A stretch of DNA of 64,000 nucleotides from UBA1189 sp045612065 (GTDB taxonomy: Bacteria; Bacteroidota; Bacteroidia; Bacteroidales; Bacteroidaceae). A program made the position numbers and the translations under genes. Below the pieces are notes generated by a model. The model saw nothing but the letters and a program-made list of their open reading frames with translations. It was not told the DNA's origin and did no database searches. The stretch's first letter is position 1. Each line of letters opens with the position of its first letter. The DNA lies in the NCBI GenBank assembly GCA_045612065.1, contig JAZKYH010000073.1:29731-93730 (forward strand), written 5' to 3'. This document shows positions 16,927-27,400 of this stretch, one piece after another.

Positions 16927-19900
16927 TTAGCGGATTACAACCTTTTTACCATTTACAATATACATGCCCTTCTCCACAATCTTCTCGATACGACGACCAG
17001 CAAGATCGAAAATCATTTCTGATTTCTCATTTCTGATTTCTGATTTCTCCAAGTCGGTAGTGCCTTCATTGTCACGTCCGAATCGGAATGTGAGAGCGCG
17101 TGCAGCCTGTGCAGGAGCCTTTTCTACAGGGAGGTATACCTTGTAAGCATTGTTGATGAATGCGACTCCGTTCTCAGCTACAGTTGCACCATTAGCATCC
17201 TTATTCAGAGATGCCTTATAGAGACCTACACCACTAGTTCCATTTGCGAGCACATAGCATGTAGTGTTTGCATCAGGAGTAATCAAAGACTTGGCAACTG
17301 TACCTTTGAGCTCATTTGCAGTAATCTCGGCAGTAGCATCACCTCCGATGCTGAACGTGTAGTTACCCGTATTACCCTTGATGATGAGGCCAGTCTCAGC
17401 AGGCACAATGCCTTCTACTTTCTGAAGAAGTACAGAGTTGCTTTGAACTTCAGAAGCCACATAAGCCTCCACTTCAGCAGGAATTGCCAAGGTTGTAGGA
17501 GCAAACAAAGTGGTATATCCTGCTCCGCTAATGGCTATGGGCAGCTCAGTTATCTCTTCGATGTTAAAGCAATAACCATTTTGGATTCCACGACCACCAG
17601 CATCGGTGTAATTGTCTGTATGGCAATATAGCCAACGGCCACCATCGTTGAAGCTAATGTTGAAAGCACCCGCACCAGCCAAATTGTTTGAAGCTTCATG
17701 GAATGCAATTTTTGATCCAATGCTTTGGATGCCATTGTAGCCAAGGAAATTGCTATTGCTTACAAGATACAAACCTGAGCCATAAGAAAGGAGGTTGTTG
17801 CCATCGAAATAGAATATGGTGTTAGCATCTGCTGTCTCCACAAACTCGGCACGACCATCCTTTGCAGTAGAATTTGCTGCGCCCAAATAAGGAGCGTCAT
17901 CATTCCAACCAGCTACTGACTTGATGCGGTAGAACTTGCCTACCTCTGGTGTGAGGAACTTCAAAGCTCCCTTGGCGTCGCGCAGTGCGATGTAGGCATT
18001 CTTGTAGTTCTCTGCAGTAGCTTCTTCATCGGCAAGGACCTCTACAACTGCGACACGAGCCTCGTTGTAGGTTGCGCCACCTTGGTAGTAACCGAGGGTT
18101 TCTCCTACAACATAAGACTCCTTGGCGCAATGGGTATCCTTATAGGCCTCCAAGATATCTTTCAACTCTACATGGGTAAATGTGAAGAGCGAACCTCCGT
18201 CTGTGGTAGGCTTGTCGTTCCAGAATCCCATTTTGTTACCTGTTCCACCATTGTTGCTGAAGTAGTTGCTGCCATCACCGGCCTTGATGTTATAGGTGCC
18301 ATTGGCTTGGTCTACGACTGCAACAATCCACTCTTGGTGAGTAACAGTTCCCTTTTCTGCTGCCCATACGGCATTGGGGTTATTATTGGTGCTGCTTGCG
18401 CTGAGCACATTACCTCCAGCCATATAGGGATGGATAAATACTTTCTCGTCGTCGCTACCCTTGGTGAAGTACCATGCTTGTTCCATATTGGTGTCATCAT
18501 AGTCAACTACGGCAACCATCAGCTTGTTTTCATAGTTAGCCGGTTGTAACACCTTGGTATCACCACGCTTGATGCCTATCTTGTAGATGTAGGGATTCTC
18601 GGAATCCAAACTGATAAGTATGGGACGATTACCATTGGCAACGGCTCCTGCTAACTCGTCGTGAACAACCTTTAGCTCAGCAAGTGAATTCTCATACTCA
18701 TCCATAGACTGGATGGTCTCAATTGTAGCTTCTGCAGCAGTTATTCCCTCATTTGCTGCTGTGAGAGCAGAAGGTACAAGTGTAGAGTTCGGGAAACTGC
18801 TAACACATTCTGCTTGGCGGGGCATCAAGTCAAACTCGGCCATATGAAAGTAGGGGTTGCCGCCAGTTTCCTTATTGCCTGAGTTGTTAGCAGTCACTGT
18901 AAAGCGAAGTTGTGTATATGCTTCTGCACTCTCGATGGTATCTGAAACATAGAAAACATTTGCAGCAACTTTACCCACGGGGAGATTGGTGACTGTTTTA
19001 ATAGGAGTGAATGTCTCACCATCGTTGCTACCCGAAATCTCAATGGTTTTGGGGAAGTTTGTTTCTGCTTTACGAGTAGCATACTTGAACTTAAATGATT
19101 TGGTGCTGTTGTTACTACCTAAGTTGATGTTGATGTAGTGATTTCCACCCATATCGGTTGAATACTCCGTATGGAAGTGATTGTTGTTATCGCCATCCAC
19201 AAGATTAGCGATGGGGCCTTCCTTATCTTCCTGTGCATTAGTAGACACATAGTAATCACCATTCACATCTGTCGTTTGCAGTGCTACTTCTTCATGGTAA
19301 TAATTGTAGCAACTATTTACTAACTCCTGTGTCTCGGCAATCAAGAGTTTGAGTGCTTTCTTAGTCTCAAGACAAGGCTCAAAGACGAAGTCGGTACACC
19401 AATCTCCCGTAGTCTGGTTGCTGGTGACTGTGGATTGGTCAAATGCTGAACCATCATTCTTCACGGCAAAGTAGCGACCGCCATCGGCATTAGAGTATAG
19501 TGTGGCAGCTATGGCATGGGTTGAGTTGAACTTGTTTGCGGTGAAGTCGTATGGAGTGTCCTGTATTCCGCGATGTTTGAGGTATTTGCCTTCACCATTT
19601 CTGAACTGTACGTGCCCATCTTGTGTGATAATACAGGTCCATACGTAGGCATTGTTGTGAGTCAATGAAGTGTTCAGCTTTAAGTTATTACCGTCGGTAT
19701 ATAGGTAACGGTTGACATATTCTCCATCTTTATAGGTGTCACTATAGATATAGTACGTCTCACCGTCTTTGAGGAAGGTAAACTCTTCAAATTTATATAC
19801 GGTAGAGAAGCCGGTGGTCGCAGGGTCGTAATCGCCTTTTGATGATTGGTCGAAGCCGCCATCAGCTTTCATTACGAAATAGCTACCTCCAGGAGTCTTA

Positions 19901-22900
19901 AGGTTTACACCATCAAGGTATTCGGCCAACTCGAAGTTGTAAGCTGCATCCTGTAATCCCTGGTGCTTGAGATACTTGCCCTTCATGTTCTTGAATTGGA
20001 AGTACTCACCGTCATAAGAGCAGGTGAAGAGATATTCGTTGCTCCATTCGGTACGCTCTGCTGACACCTTCAGCGTGCCACCATCATTATAGAAATATTG
20101 GCGTGTGTCATTAGCGCAATAGATATAATAGGTGTGGCCGGGGATGGGACTTCCTATGGGGCGTAAGGCCGATGTCTCTTCCACTTCGTAGAATGCGAAA
20201 GGATGTGAACTTTCCCAGTAGCTGAACTCATTGGGATTACCATTCCAACAGTCCTTGTTTGTGTTGCCCTCCTTCGTTCCACCGATAGTAAACACGTCAG
20301 CACCGATATTTGCATTCTCTGTTACCGTTCCATCAGCAGCCTCACTCTTGACACCAGCCTTTGTTGTAGTAGAGGTGTTCCAAGGTTGGATGTAAAGTGC
20401 TACGGGCTCTGCGTTGTCAGTCTTGCCGGTTGCATTTACGTAACCTCCATCAGCAGCTTTGAGGTAATATTTGCCCTCTTCGCCTGTAGTTTCAATCTCC
20501 CAAAGGTAAGCCTCATTGATGTTCTTGAATGTTGCGGGCTTCTTCTTGGGTGCGCCACTATGCCCTATGCCCGCACCGTTGTCATACAAGAATCCAGTAC
20601 GGTCTTCATTGCCGTTGAACGCGGTATTGTATATCATATACTTTTTACCACTTTCGAGTGTCGTAGTGCGTGTGGTCGGACGATATGCGATATGAGTGCG
20701 ATCAATGATATCTTGCTGTTTGTCGGTGATGGGATATTCGATAGCAGCAACCTCTTCAGCAGTAAGCGCATAGTTGTAGAACTTTACAGAGTGGATGGTT
20801 CCGCCGAACTTGTCGTGTTCGGTAGTGTTGCCTACTATACCACCACCGATGTATAGCTTGTCGCCATCTGCAGTCGAGAAATTACCGAATGATTGCAGTT
20901 CGTAACCACTGAGAGGGTAGTTCTCATTGCCTTCCATGTTTATTAGAACTCCATTAATATAGACCAAGAACTTATTATTTATCTTGTCTACAACATAAAC
21001 AACCTTATAGGTCGTATTGCCAGTGAAACTCGCTTTTCTATAAGAGAATTTATCACTGCCATGTGATGAAGGCATGTATGCGGGATTGTTGCCGTTAAGT
21101 CCATAGGCAATGTAGGAAGAGTTGGCCTTGGTAGCTTCCGTTGCTGCTGCTTGCGTAGGATCAGCAGCACAAAGAAGCGCGTAGCGAGTATTATTAGCCA
21201 ATGATGCAGGCATGGTCACATCGATGGCGATGGTGAGATTGTTCTGGCCGAACACTTTTGCCGCTTGTTCATCGCTTAATGCATAGGGGTAGGTTATATC
21301 CTTAGCATCCATATCGCTAATGGTAAGGACGGGAAGTGCGATTAATGTCAACTTCAAGGCTTTTGTATCGTTCGCATCTGCATAGAGAGATTCTCCTGTT
21401 GTGTGCTTAAGAACATCTGTACCGATATAGCCTCCTGTAGGCTTTTTAAGTTTGTAGATGAGTCCTTCTACGGAACTGCTTACATCAACTGCCCAACCAT
21501 AGTCGGTGTTGTCACTGCTCACCCAAGAATCCCAATCGTTTTGCTGAGCTTTATGCAGATAGTTGCCGCCTTCGGGAGTGGTGTGTATCTTCCAAGTACC
21601 ATCGTTGGAGTTACCAGTGATGTAGAGTGGTTGGACTGTGGCGTTCAACGTTGCCAACTTGTCTAAATGCTGCTGTTGCTCATCTTTTCCTAAGTTGTTA
21701 ATGTCTATATAAACTTGATGTGCGGCATCGTATAAGGCATAAGGAACACCAGCCATGGGAATCTCATACTTAAAAGACTCCTTGATGGCATTCACCTCAT
21801 CCACTGATGTGGCTGCATCAATAGCTGCGTTCGTGTCATCAGCGGTGTATAGTTTGTTGCCTTCAGTGGTGTAGTAGGCATATCCAATGCCTTCACCTAA
21901 TTTGTCTTGATTTGCTGTGATATGTGCTTTGGCTGCAGTCTTGGCATTGTTGAGGATGAATGTATGCACTGTTTGGGCAGCTGTGTTTACAGCCTCCGGA
22001 GCAGTGTAGTCCTCTACTTTTGTCATGATAATGGCCGAGGTAAAGTTATCATTATGGAACGGAGCACTCGCTGCATCAAAAACGGGGGGAGTCACACTGT
22101 TTTTGAGTACGAAGCAACCGTCAGTGCCATCATTCTCTGTACGTTTGTCAACTGTGAAAGCAACAGTTCCAAGACGAACGTCTATGGTGCTATTGATATT
22201 GTCGGACTTTTCAATCATCCCCTCCACCTTAAAGTTGTTTACCGCAGCTACGTAGTTGTCAGTTAATGTGTTGGCCGAAGAAGCATTTCCTTTTTCATGA
22301 AATTTCAAGAACTTACCATTTGCTGAGATGAAGATGTAGGGGAAGTCTTTTGACGCGCTTGTTATGCAATAGAATATGCTTGCTTCTCCCTCATCTGTAG
22401 ATGTTGACAAGTTGGTACCATCAACAGTGAAATGATGTGAAGCGCCAGCCTTAGTTTTGAACGTCATTTTATATGCTGTACCTGCCTTGGGGAGAGTTAC
22501 TGCATAAGAATTCTTGATAGCCTCGACGGCGCTGACGGTTTCGCTTGCGTCAATGGCTCCCTTTACTGTAGCTGCATCATATACCTCATTGGCATTAATC
22601 GTATAATGAGTGTATCCAACATTTTCGCCCAAATTGCCTGTCTTGGCATCCAAATCAATGGTGGCATCAATCTTGGCTAAAGCGAGATTTTGTGCATCGG
22701 TGTTCTCGTGTGTTACCTCGGTGAGGAGCCATGCTGAAGAGTTGGTGCCGTTGAACCAATAACCATCACTTGCTTGGTCGAAACGATTGTTGTTATTAGC
22801 GATTATTGAAGAAAATCCATCTGATTTTCTACGACCGACCAAACGGAGGTAGCCACAGTCATTCGCATTGTTGCCATTCTTTTTGACTGTAATTTCATTC

Positions 22901-23955
22901 CAATCTGATTTTTCGTTGTATACGGTAGCATAGTTGCTTGAGTAGCCAAAAATGTTGCCGTTCTCCTTGTATGCTCCACCTTCATCATTTCCAATCCAGG
23001 TTAGGATGTTGCCATCTGTGGTGATGAAGGCATACTTCTTTTCATTGGCATTGACTGTACTCAACTCCTTACAAACGAATACTGAAGCATCGCTTTCAGT
23101 CTTAGATACTGTAACCTTTTTACCGTTCTCATATTTCATGTAATATTTTGTGGCATTCACATCAGCCCCCATCACGCTGGTGAAGGTGTACGCCTTACCA
23201 TCCTCAGGAAGGATGATGTCGGTGCATGTCTTATAACCGTTGACAGCTGCCGTCAGGTCAGCACTGATAATTCCTTTGCCAGCTCCGTTCACCATATCAT
23301 TCAGTATGCGGTAGGAGATGGTCGTAGTCTTGGGATAGCCTGGAGCATCCTTAAGCAGTTGCTGAGCAACTGTGATTTCTTCCTCTGTGGCATAGCCTGT
23401 GATGGCCGTAACGTCTACTTGAGTGAAAAGGAAGGCAGAACCATCATCGCCTTTTTGGGCGTTGTCATGCTTCCAATAAGCCAAACGGGGGTCGCGCTGA
23501 TTCCAGTAGTTGTTGGTTGAATCATGTTCCTTCACGCACCAATAACCTTCGTCCGCTGATGCCACGATATCGAAAGCCGTGGTGTAACCCTCTGTGCCAA
23601 CCGTTACAAACACAGCAGATGCATTAGCTTCTGAACCAATCATGCCGAGTACAACCTCAGTGCCCTTTGCTCTGTTGTAGAACTTGTATCCATCGGTCTC
23701 ATTACCTACGATACACCAAAGGCCTACATCACCGTTCGTGATATTACCATTTGTCAAGGCCAAATAGCCCTCGGTGGTGAGCGCATCGATTCGAATAGCC
23801 TTGTTCTTTTGGTTCTTAATCTGGAACCATGTTGTATTCGCCGCCCACTGACCGTCGGCGGGCGCATCAGATACTGCGGGCTGCGCCCACACTACATTGC
23901 ATACCAATGCCATGAGGAGGCAGAGTATGCTTTTTAGTAAGGTTTGTCTTTTCAT
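16927..23955 (-). CDS. Giant secreted lectin-like multidomain protein, no catalytic domain seen
   Basis: 2342 residues with a signal peptide (CLLMALVCNVVWAQ). The N-terminal third contains repeated ricin-like or jelly-roll modules. Linkers share a pattern GE(G/N)xGYxxYT...aIda..tVxxxxAIKxSY, seen twice. Residues about 873-1075 form a concanavalin/LamG-type domain (VYVVDKINNKFLVYINGVLI, then SVKFYNYALTAEEVAAIEYP), as found at the N-terminus of some sialidases. Residues about 1560-1712 resemble an F5/8 type C (CBM32-like) domain (NLVDGDNNNHFHTEYS, TIEISGSNDGETF). No glycosidase or peptidase motif was found, so adhesion or glycan capture is the likely role. It ends IFDLAGRRIEKIVEKGMYIV and the usual NGKKVVIR. 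It has its own promoter at 24032-24063. Confidence 0.8.
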   Translation of the reverse strand: MKRQTLLKSILCLLMALVCNVVWAQPAVSDAPADGQWAANTTWFQIKNQKNKAIRIDALTTEGYLALTNGNITNGDVGLWCIVGNETDGYKFYNRAKGTEVVLGMIGSEANASAVFVTVGTEGYTTAFDIVASADEGYWCVKEHDSTNNYWNQRDPRLAYWKHDNAQKGDDGSAFLFTQVDVTAITGYATEEEITVAQQLLKDAPGYPKTTTISYRILNDMVNGAGKGIISADLTAAVNGYKTCTDIILPEDGKAYTFTSVMGADVNATKYYMKYENGKKVTVSKTESDASVFVCKELSTVNANEKKYAFITTDGNILTWIGNDEGGAYKENGNIFGYSSNYATVYNEKSDWNEITVKKNGNNANDCGYLRLVGRRKSDGFSSIIANNNNRFDQASDGYWFNGTNSSAWLLTEVTHENTDAQNLALAKIDATIDLDAKTGNLGENVGYTHYTINANEVYDAATVKGAIDASETVSAVEAIKNSYAVTLPKAGTAYKMTFKTKAGASHHFTVDGTNLSTSTDEGEASIFYCITSASKDFPYIFISANGKFLKFHEKGNASSANTLTDNYVAAVNNFKVEGMIEKSDNINSTIDVRLGTVAFTVDKRTENDGTDGCFVLKNSVTPPVFDAASAPFHNDNFTSAIIMTKVEDYTAPEAVNTAAQTVHTFILNNAKTAAKAHITANQDKLGEGIGYAYYTTEGNKLYTADDTNAAIDAATSVDEVNAIKESFKYEIPMAGVPYALYDAAHQVYIDINNLGKDEQQQHLDKLATLNATVQPLYITGNSNDGTWKIHTTPEGGNYLHKAQQNDWDSWVSSDNTDYGWAVDVSSSVEGLIYKLKKPTGGYIGTDVLKHTTGESLYADANDTKALKLTLIALPVLTISDMDAKDITYPYALSDEQAAKVFGQNNLTIAIDVTMPASLANNTRYALLCAADPTQAAATEATKANSSYIAYGLNGNNPAYMPSSHGSDKFSYRKASFTGNTTYKVVYVVDKINNKFLVYINGVLINMEGNENYPLSGYELQSFGNFSTADGDKLYIGGGIVGNTTEHDKFGGTIHSVKFYNYALTAEEVAAIEYPITDKQQDIIDRTHIAYRPTTRTTTLESGKKYMIYNTAFNGNEDRTGFLYDNGAGIGHSGAPKKKPATFKNINEAYLWEIETTGEEGKYYLKAADGGYVNATGKTDNAEPVALYIQPWNTSTTTKAGVKSEAADGTVTENANIGADVFTIGGTKEGNTNKDCWNGNPNEFSYWESSHPFAFYEVEETSALRPIGSPIPGHTYYIYCANDTRQYFYNDGGTLKVSAERTEWSNEYLFTCSYDGEYFQFKNMKGKYLKHQGLQDAAYNFELAEYLDGVNLKTPGGSYFVMKADGGFDQSSKGDYDPATTGFSTVYKFEEFTFLKDGETYYIYSDTYKDGEYVNRYLYTDGNNLKLNTSLTHNNAYVWTCIITQDGHVQFRNGEGKYLKHRGIQDTPYDFTANKFNSTHAIAATLYSNADGGRYFAVKNDGSAFDQSTVTSNQTTGDWCTDFVFEPCLETKKALKLLIAETQELVNSCYNYYHEEVALQTTDVNGDYYVSTNAQEDKEGPIANLVDGDNNNHFHTEYSTDMGGNHYININLGSNNSTKSFKFKYATRKAETNFPKTIEISGSNDGETFTPIKTVTNLPVGKVAANVFYVSDTIESAEAYTQLRFTVTANNSGNKETGGNPYFHMAEFDLMPRQAECVSSFPNSTLVPSALTAANEGITAAEATIETIQSMDEYENSLAELKVVHDELAGAVANGNRPILISLDSENPYIYKIGIKRGDTKVLQPANYENKLMVAVVDYDDTNMEQAWYFTKGSDDEKVFIHPYMAGGNVLSASSTNNNPNAVWAAEKGTVTHQEWIVAVVDQANGTYNIKAGDGSNYFSNNGGTGNKMGFWNDKPTTDGGSLFTFTHVELKDILEAYKDTHCAKESYVVGETLGYYQGGATYNEARVAVVEVLADEEATAENYKNAYIALRDAKGALKFLTPEVGKFYRIKSVAGWNDDAPYLGAANSTAKDGRAEFVETADANTIFYFDGNNLLSYGSGLYLVSNSNFLGYNGIQSIGSKIAFHEASNNLAGAGAFNISFNDGGRWLYCHTDNYTDAGGRGIQNGYCFNIEEITELPIAISGAGYTTLFAPTTLAIPAEVEAYVASEVQSNSVLLQKVEGIVPAETGLIIKGNTGNYTFSIGGDATAEITANELKGTVAKSLITPDANTTCYVLANGTSGVGLYKASLNKDANGATVAENGVAFINNAYKVYLPVEKAPAQAARALTFRFGRDNEGTTDLEKSEIRNEKSEMIFDLAGRRIEKIVEKGMYIVNGKKVVIR
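17014..17048. repeat. Five-heptad tract inside the 2342-residue protein gene
   Basis: Units catttct, gatttct, catttct, gatttct, gatttct. On the coding strand they give EKSEIRNEKSEM, a doubled seven-residue peptide immediately before the IFDLAGRR tail. Confidence 0.8.
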
Positions 23956-24031
23956 GTTTTTTATTTGGTTGTTTTTGTTGTTTGTTTGCTCCTTTCATGC
24001 GCGTATTGCGCACATATACGCATATTCGGGC

Positions 24032-24063
24032 CAAAATTACAAAAAAACAATGAGATAACCAAA
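24032..24063 (-). promoter_or_regulatory. Promoter of the 2342-residue protein gene
   Basis: On the minus strand TTTG (24060-24063), a 20-bp spacer and TAATTTTG (24032-24039) match the Bacteroidetes consensus. The spacer contains TTATCTCATTGTTTTT, also found in the promoter of the 2820-residue gene. Confidence 0.8.
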
Positions 24064-24193
24064 TTTACGTATGGAAGGTAAATGCTTGTCTATTATTGCA
24101 TAGCGACAATGGGCATACCTCGCGAAATGCGGCGTATGCCCATTGTTCGGGTAGCTTCCGGCATGGGGCTACTCAGCCATAGGTCTTGATGCT

Positions 24194-24373
24194 TCACTCC
24201 CACAAGTCGCCCCACTGTCCGCGGCGTTTGTTGCTCATGTTGGCATCGTCTTCGGTCTCATCATCGAAGACACCTACATTGCCGTCCGAACCGCCCGACG
24301 CGCTTAGCATTGGTGACTCGGTTTCCAGTTCTACAACCTCTATCTCAGGTTTGATATATGCTTTCTTTTCCAT
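24194..24373 (-). CDS. Small conserved peptide, MEKKxYIKPEIEVVELE family (copy 2)
   Basis: 59 residues, read from the ATG at 24373 to a TGA at 24194. It begins MEKKAYIKPEIEVVELETES and ends KRRGQWGDLWE, matching the ends of the 65-residue peptide at 16614-16811. The middle (SGGSDGNVGVFDDETEDDAN) is acidic and differs between the copies. There is no signal peptide. It lies 114 bp after the stop of the 2820-residue gene and upstream of the promoter of the 2342-residue gene. Its short length makes it easy to miss in automated annotation. Function unknown. Confidence 0.68.
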   Translation of the reverse strand: MEKKAYIKPEIEVVELETESPMLSASGGSDGNVGVFDDETEDDANMSNKRRGQWGDLWE

Positions 24374-24376
24374 TAC

Positions 24377-24483
24377 AAGATTTATGATTTATTATTTATG
24401 ATTTCTGATTTTGTGTATGAGTTCTAATTTATGATTTACCCCTGCGATGAGGAAGATAAATCATAAATCAGAAATCATAAATA
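24377..24483. repeat. Duplicated spacer module with hairpin and heptads (copy 2)
   Basis: Five heptads (aagattt, atgattt, attattt, atgattt, ctgattt) at 24377-24411 lie directly upstream of the small peptide ATG. An ATTTATGATTTA/TAAATCATAAAT hairpin with a CTGCGATGAGGAA loop and trailing heptads reach about 24483. The module closely copies 16815-16920. Confidence 0.75.
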
Positions 24484-24487
24484 GCGT

Positions 24488-27400
24488 TTAGCGGATAACA
24501 ACTTTCTTGCCATTCACGATATACATACCCTTCTCCACAATCTTCTCGATACGGCGACCGGTGATGTCGAAGATGAGTTCTGAGCCTTGAGCACCGAGCT
24601 CTGAGCCTTCAATCTCTGTCGTGCCTTCGTCGTCAGCAAAGCGGATGCGCAGTGCGTTGGCCTTGCCTTCTGTGGGTACGTTGAGGTAGGCCCTGTGGTT
24701 GGCAACGTTGAATCCGGCTGTCTTTTTGTAGAATCCGGCAACGCCATTCTTCACGGTGAGCACGTAGTTTACTGAGCCATCTTCGGGGAAGGTGACGAAG
24801 TCCGATGCTTTCGTTCCGGCATAGCCGCGCATCAAGTTACCTATCACCTCAGTACCCCGCTCCTTCGCTTGGATGAATGTATATGTACCCTCGCGACCGC
24901 GGATCACCACACCCGTCTTGGCAGGGATGATGCCATCGGTGATGGCAGTCATCACGATGGAGCCTTCGGTTTTGTCGATATCGGGAGTTGTGGTCGCTAC
25001 ATAGGCCGTAACACCTGCGGGGATGGTCATAGGCTCATTGGCATAGAAGGTGCCGATCTCATGGCTGCTGATAGAGCTTGTCACCTTGTTTACTGCATCT
25101 TCACCGCCAGAGATGGTGAAGCCCTTATCGCTGGTGGGGGCGAGGGCGGTGAGAGTGAAGGCTGGTCCGCCAATCTCCTCCACCTTGATGACGCCGCCAT
25201 TCATCCTGCGCACGGCAGTGGTGAAGTCTACGTCGACTTGGCCTACGTTCACATTGGGCAGGGTCACGGTGCAAAAGCCTGCATGGGCGCTCACCTCCTC
25301 GGCCAGCACGTAGTCGAAGGTCTTTCCATAGTCATCAGAGAGACTGATGCGCACGTTGCTGTTGTTGGCAAAGTAGTTTTTGTTGACGCCCCAGGTTACT
25401 GTCACCGTCTCGCCTGCGGTGTATTCGGGCTTTGCAGGTGAGAGTGCTGCATTGAAGGCCTCACCTCCGACAATCTCCACCTGAGCCTCCCAGATGGCGT
25501 AGGTGCTGTAGAAGGGCTCCTCCTCCAATGCTGTATAGGTCCATGTGGCCATGCTGGGCACGTCGTTGACAAGGATGCTCAAGGGATAAGAGCCGGGATC
25601 CATCTTGGTAATACCAGTACCATCTTTCAGATAGAAGTAGTCATCATAGAAAAGATCTGCTGTGTAGATAGGAGCATAGCTGATGATGTTGCTCTCCTGT
25701 GGAGCGAATGAGGCGAAGGGAAGTGTCATAGCCTGACCCTCCTGCACATTGTCCACATTAGTGCTGTTGCATCCGATGGCGGAATACATCAGCTTATGAC
25801 CCTCGATGTCGGTAGCCTGCACATCGATGGCGAGGCAAGCACCTTGGGGGATGCGGTAGGTCTTTTGCATCTTCTCTGGATCAAACTGGGGCGCATTGTT
25901 GGCCACCTTCACATTATCATATGAAGATGTACCCTTTGCGCTATTACGGATGGCCTTGATAGAGGGGTATGAGAAGTACTCACCCTTATTGTCCATCAAG
26001 CTACCTTCGCCCTGGAGCGTGTGCACTGCACCAAACATGTGGCCGAGCTCATGAGCTACCACCCACTTGTCGGTCTTGGCATATCCACTACCCTTCTGGC
26101 TCGGTGTGTACGCACCATTCAATGCTGAGAGGCCAGAGTTCTCCTCAAAGTCATCGCGATGTATCACCCACATGGCAACGTCGTAGTTCGTCTCGCCAAT
26201 GATAGTGTTGAGGTCGTATGTGCAATTGCCAATCTCAGGGAGACCATTGTATGGATTGATGGGTAAATTTGTTACATTGATTAAACGCTCATCCATAACC
26301 ACATCAAAGCAGAAGCCGAGGGGCACGAACATCTTGTTAGCGAAATTCTCGCACTCTTGCCAGAAGGCCTTCACCTTATCCTTGTTGCTGCCGAGGTCCT
26401 CGTTGTAAGCACTCTCGGTCACGGGGATTGCCAGTCGGTAGTAGCGCAGGATGCCATCACCGGGGAGCGCATCGGCGCTGGTGACTTCTTGATTATCATC
26501 ATCACCGCTATCGTCGCCACCATCGTCGCCGCCATCGTCGGGGAGTGTCACCTCCTCAACGATGAGGTTGTGCTGATCGCATCCGTCATTGTCGCAACGG
26601 TCCACGAAGTATGTGGTACCGCTCACATTGGGATGGAGGTATGAAGTAGCCTGGATTTTAATCTTACCATCGGCACCCTCGGTGAAGGTCACGTTGGCTC
26701 CTTCAGTTGCCAAACCACGATTACTGTTATCTTCTTTCAAATATTTACCTGTGCTGATAGATTTCAGTCTAAGGTTACCACTAACCTCCTCAACGAGGAA
26801 GATAGAGCCCTCGCCCTTCTCATCGGTCATAAGCAAGGCATTGTCCTTTCCGCTTACACCTGATGCGGTGCTCTGCATATACTTCACACCAGCATTGCCA
26901 CCGAAGTCGTAGCCGATACGGATGTACTCGCCTGCTTCGGGAAAGATGTTCACGACGTTTATGGTGTATGTAGTACCAGACAAGGTGCCATTACCTTGCA
27001 CGAGGTATCCAGTAGGCACATCACGTTGGAGAAGTGTTTCGGGTACGGCAAGTCCTGTGGGATAGCTTACTTCGGTAGAAGCAACTATTTCTTCTCCACA
27101 CATATAATTAATAGTGTATGTTGACTCAGGCAACTTGGTGAACTTAGCGCGGATAGAGGTACCATCTACAGACTTGCTATCCCAATAGCTGAGGTTAGGA
27201 TAGCCACCAGGTTTATTGGTGTGGATGTAAAGGGTATTTCCGTTATTGGTATAGTTCGTTTGTGACACAAACCATTTGCCCTCATTACCTTCTCCTCCAA
27301 CAGCTTCGATAGCAAGGTTTGCAGGAGTTGTTGCTCCCATATTCTTATTTCTTTCAGCATCGGCAGGCATGTATACATTGCCACCCAGGTTCCAAAGGGT

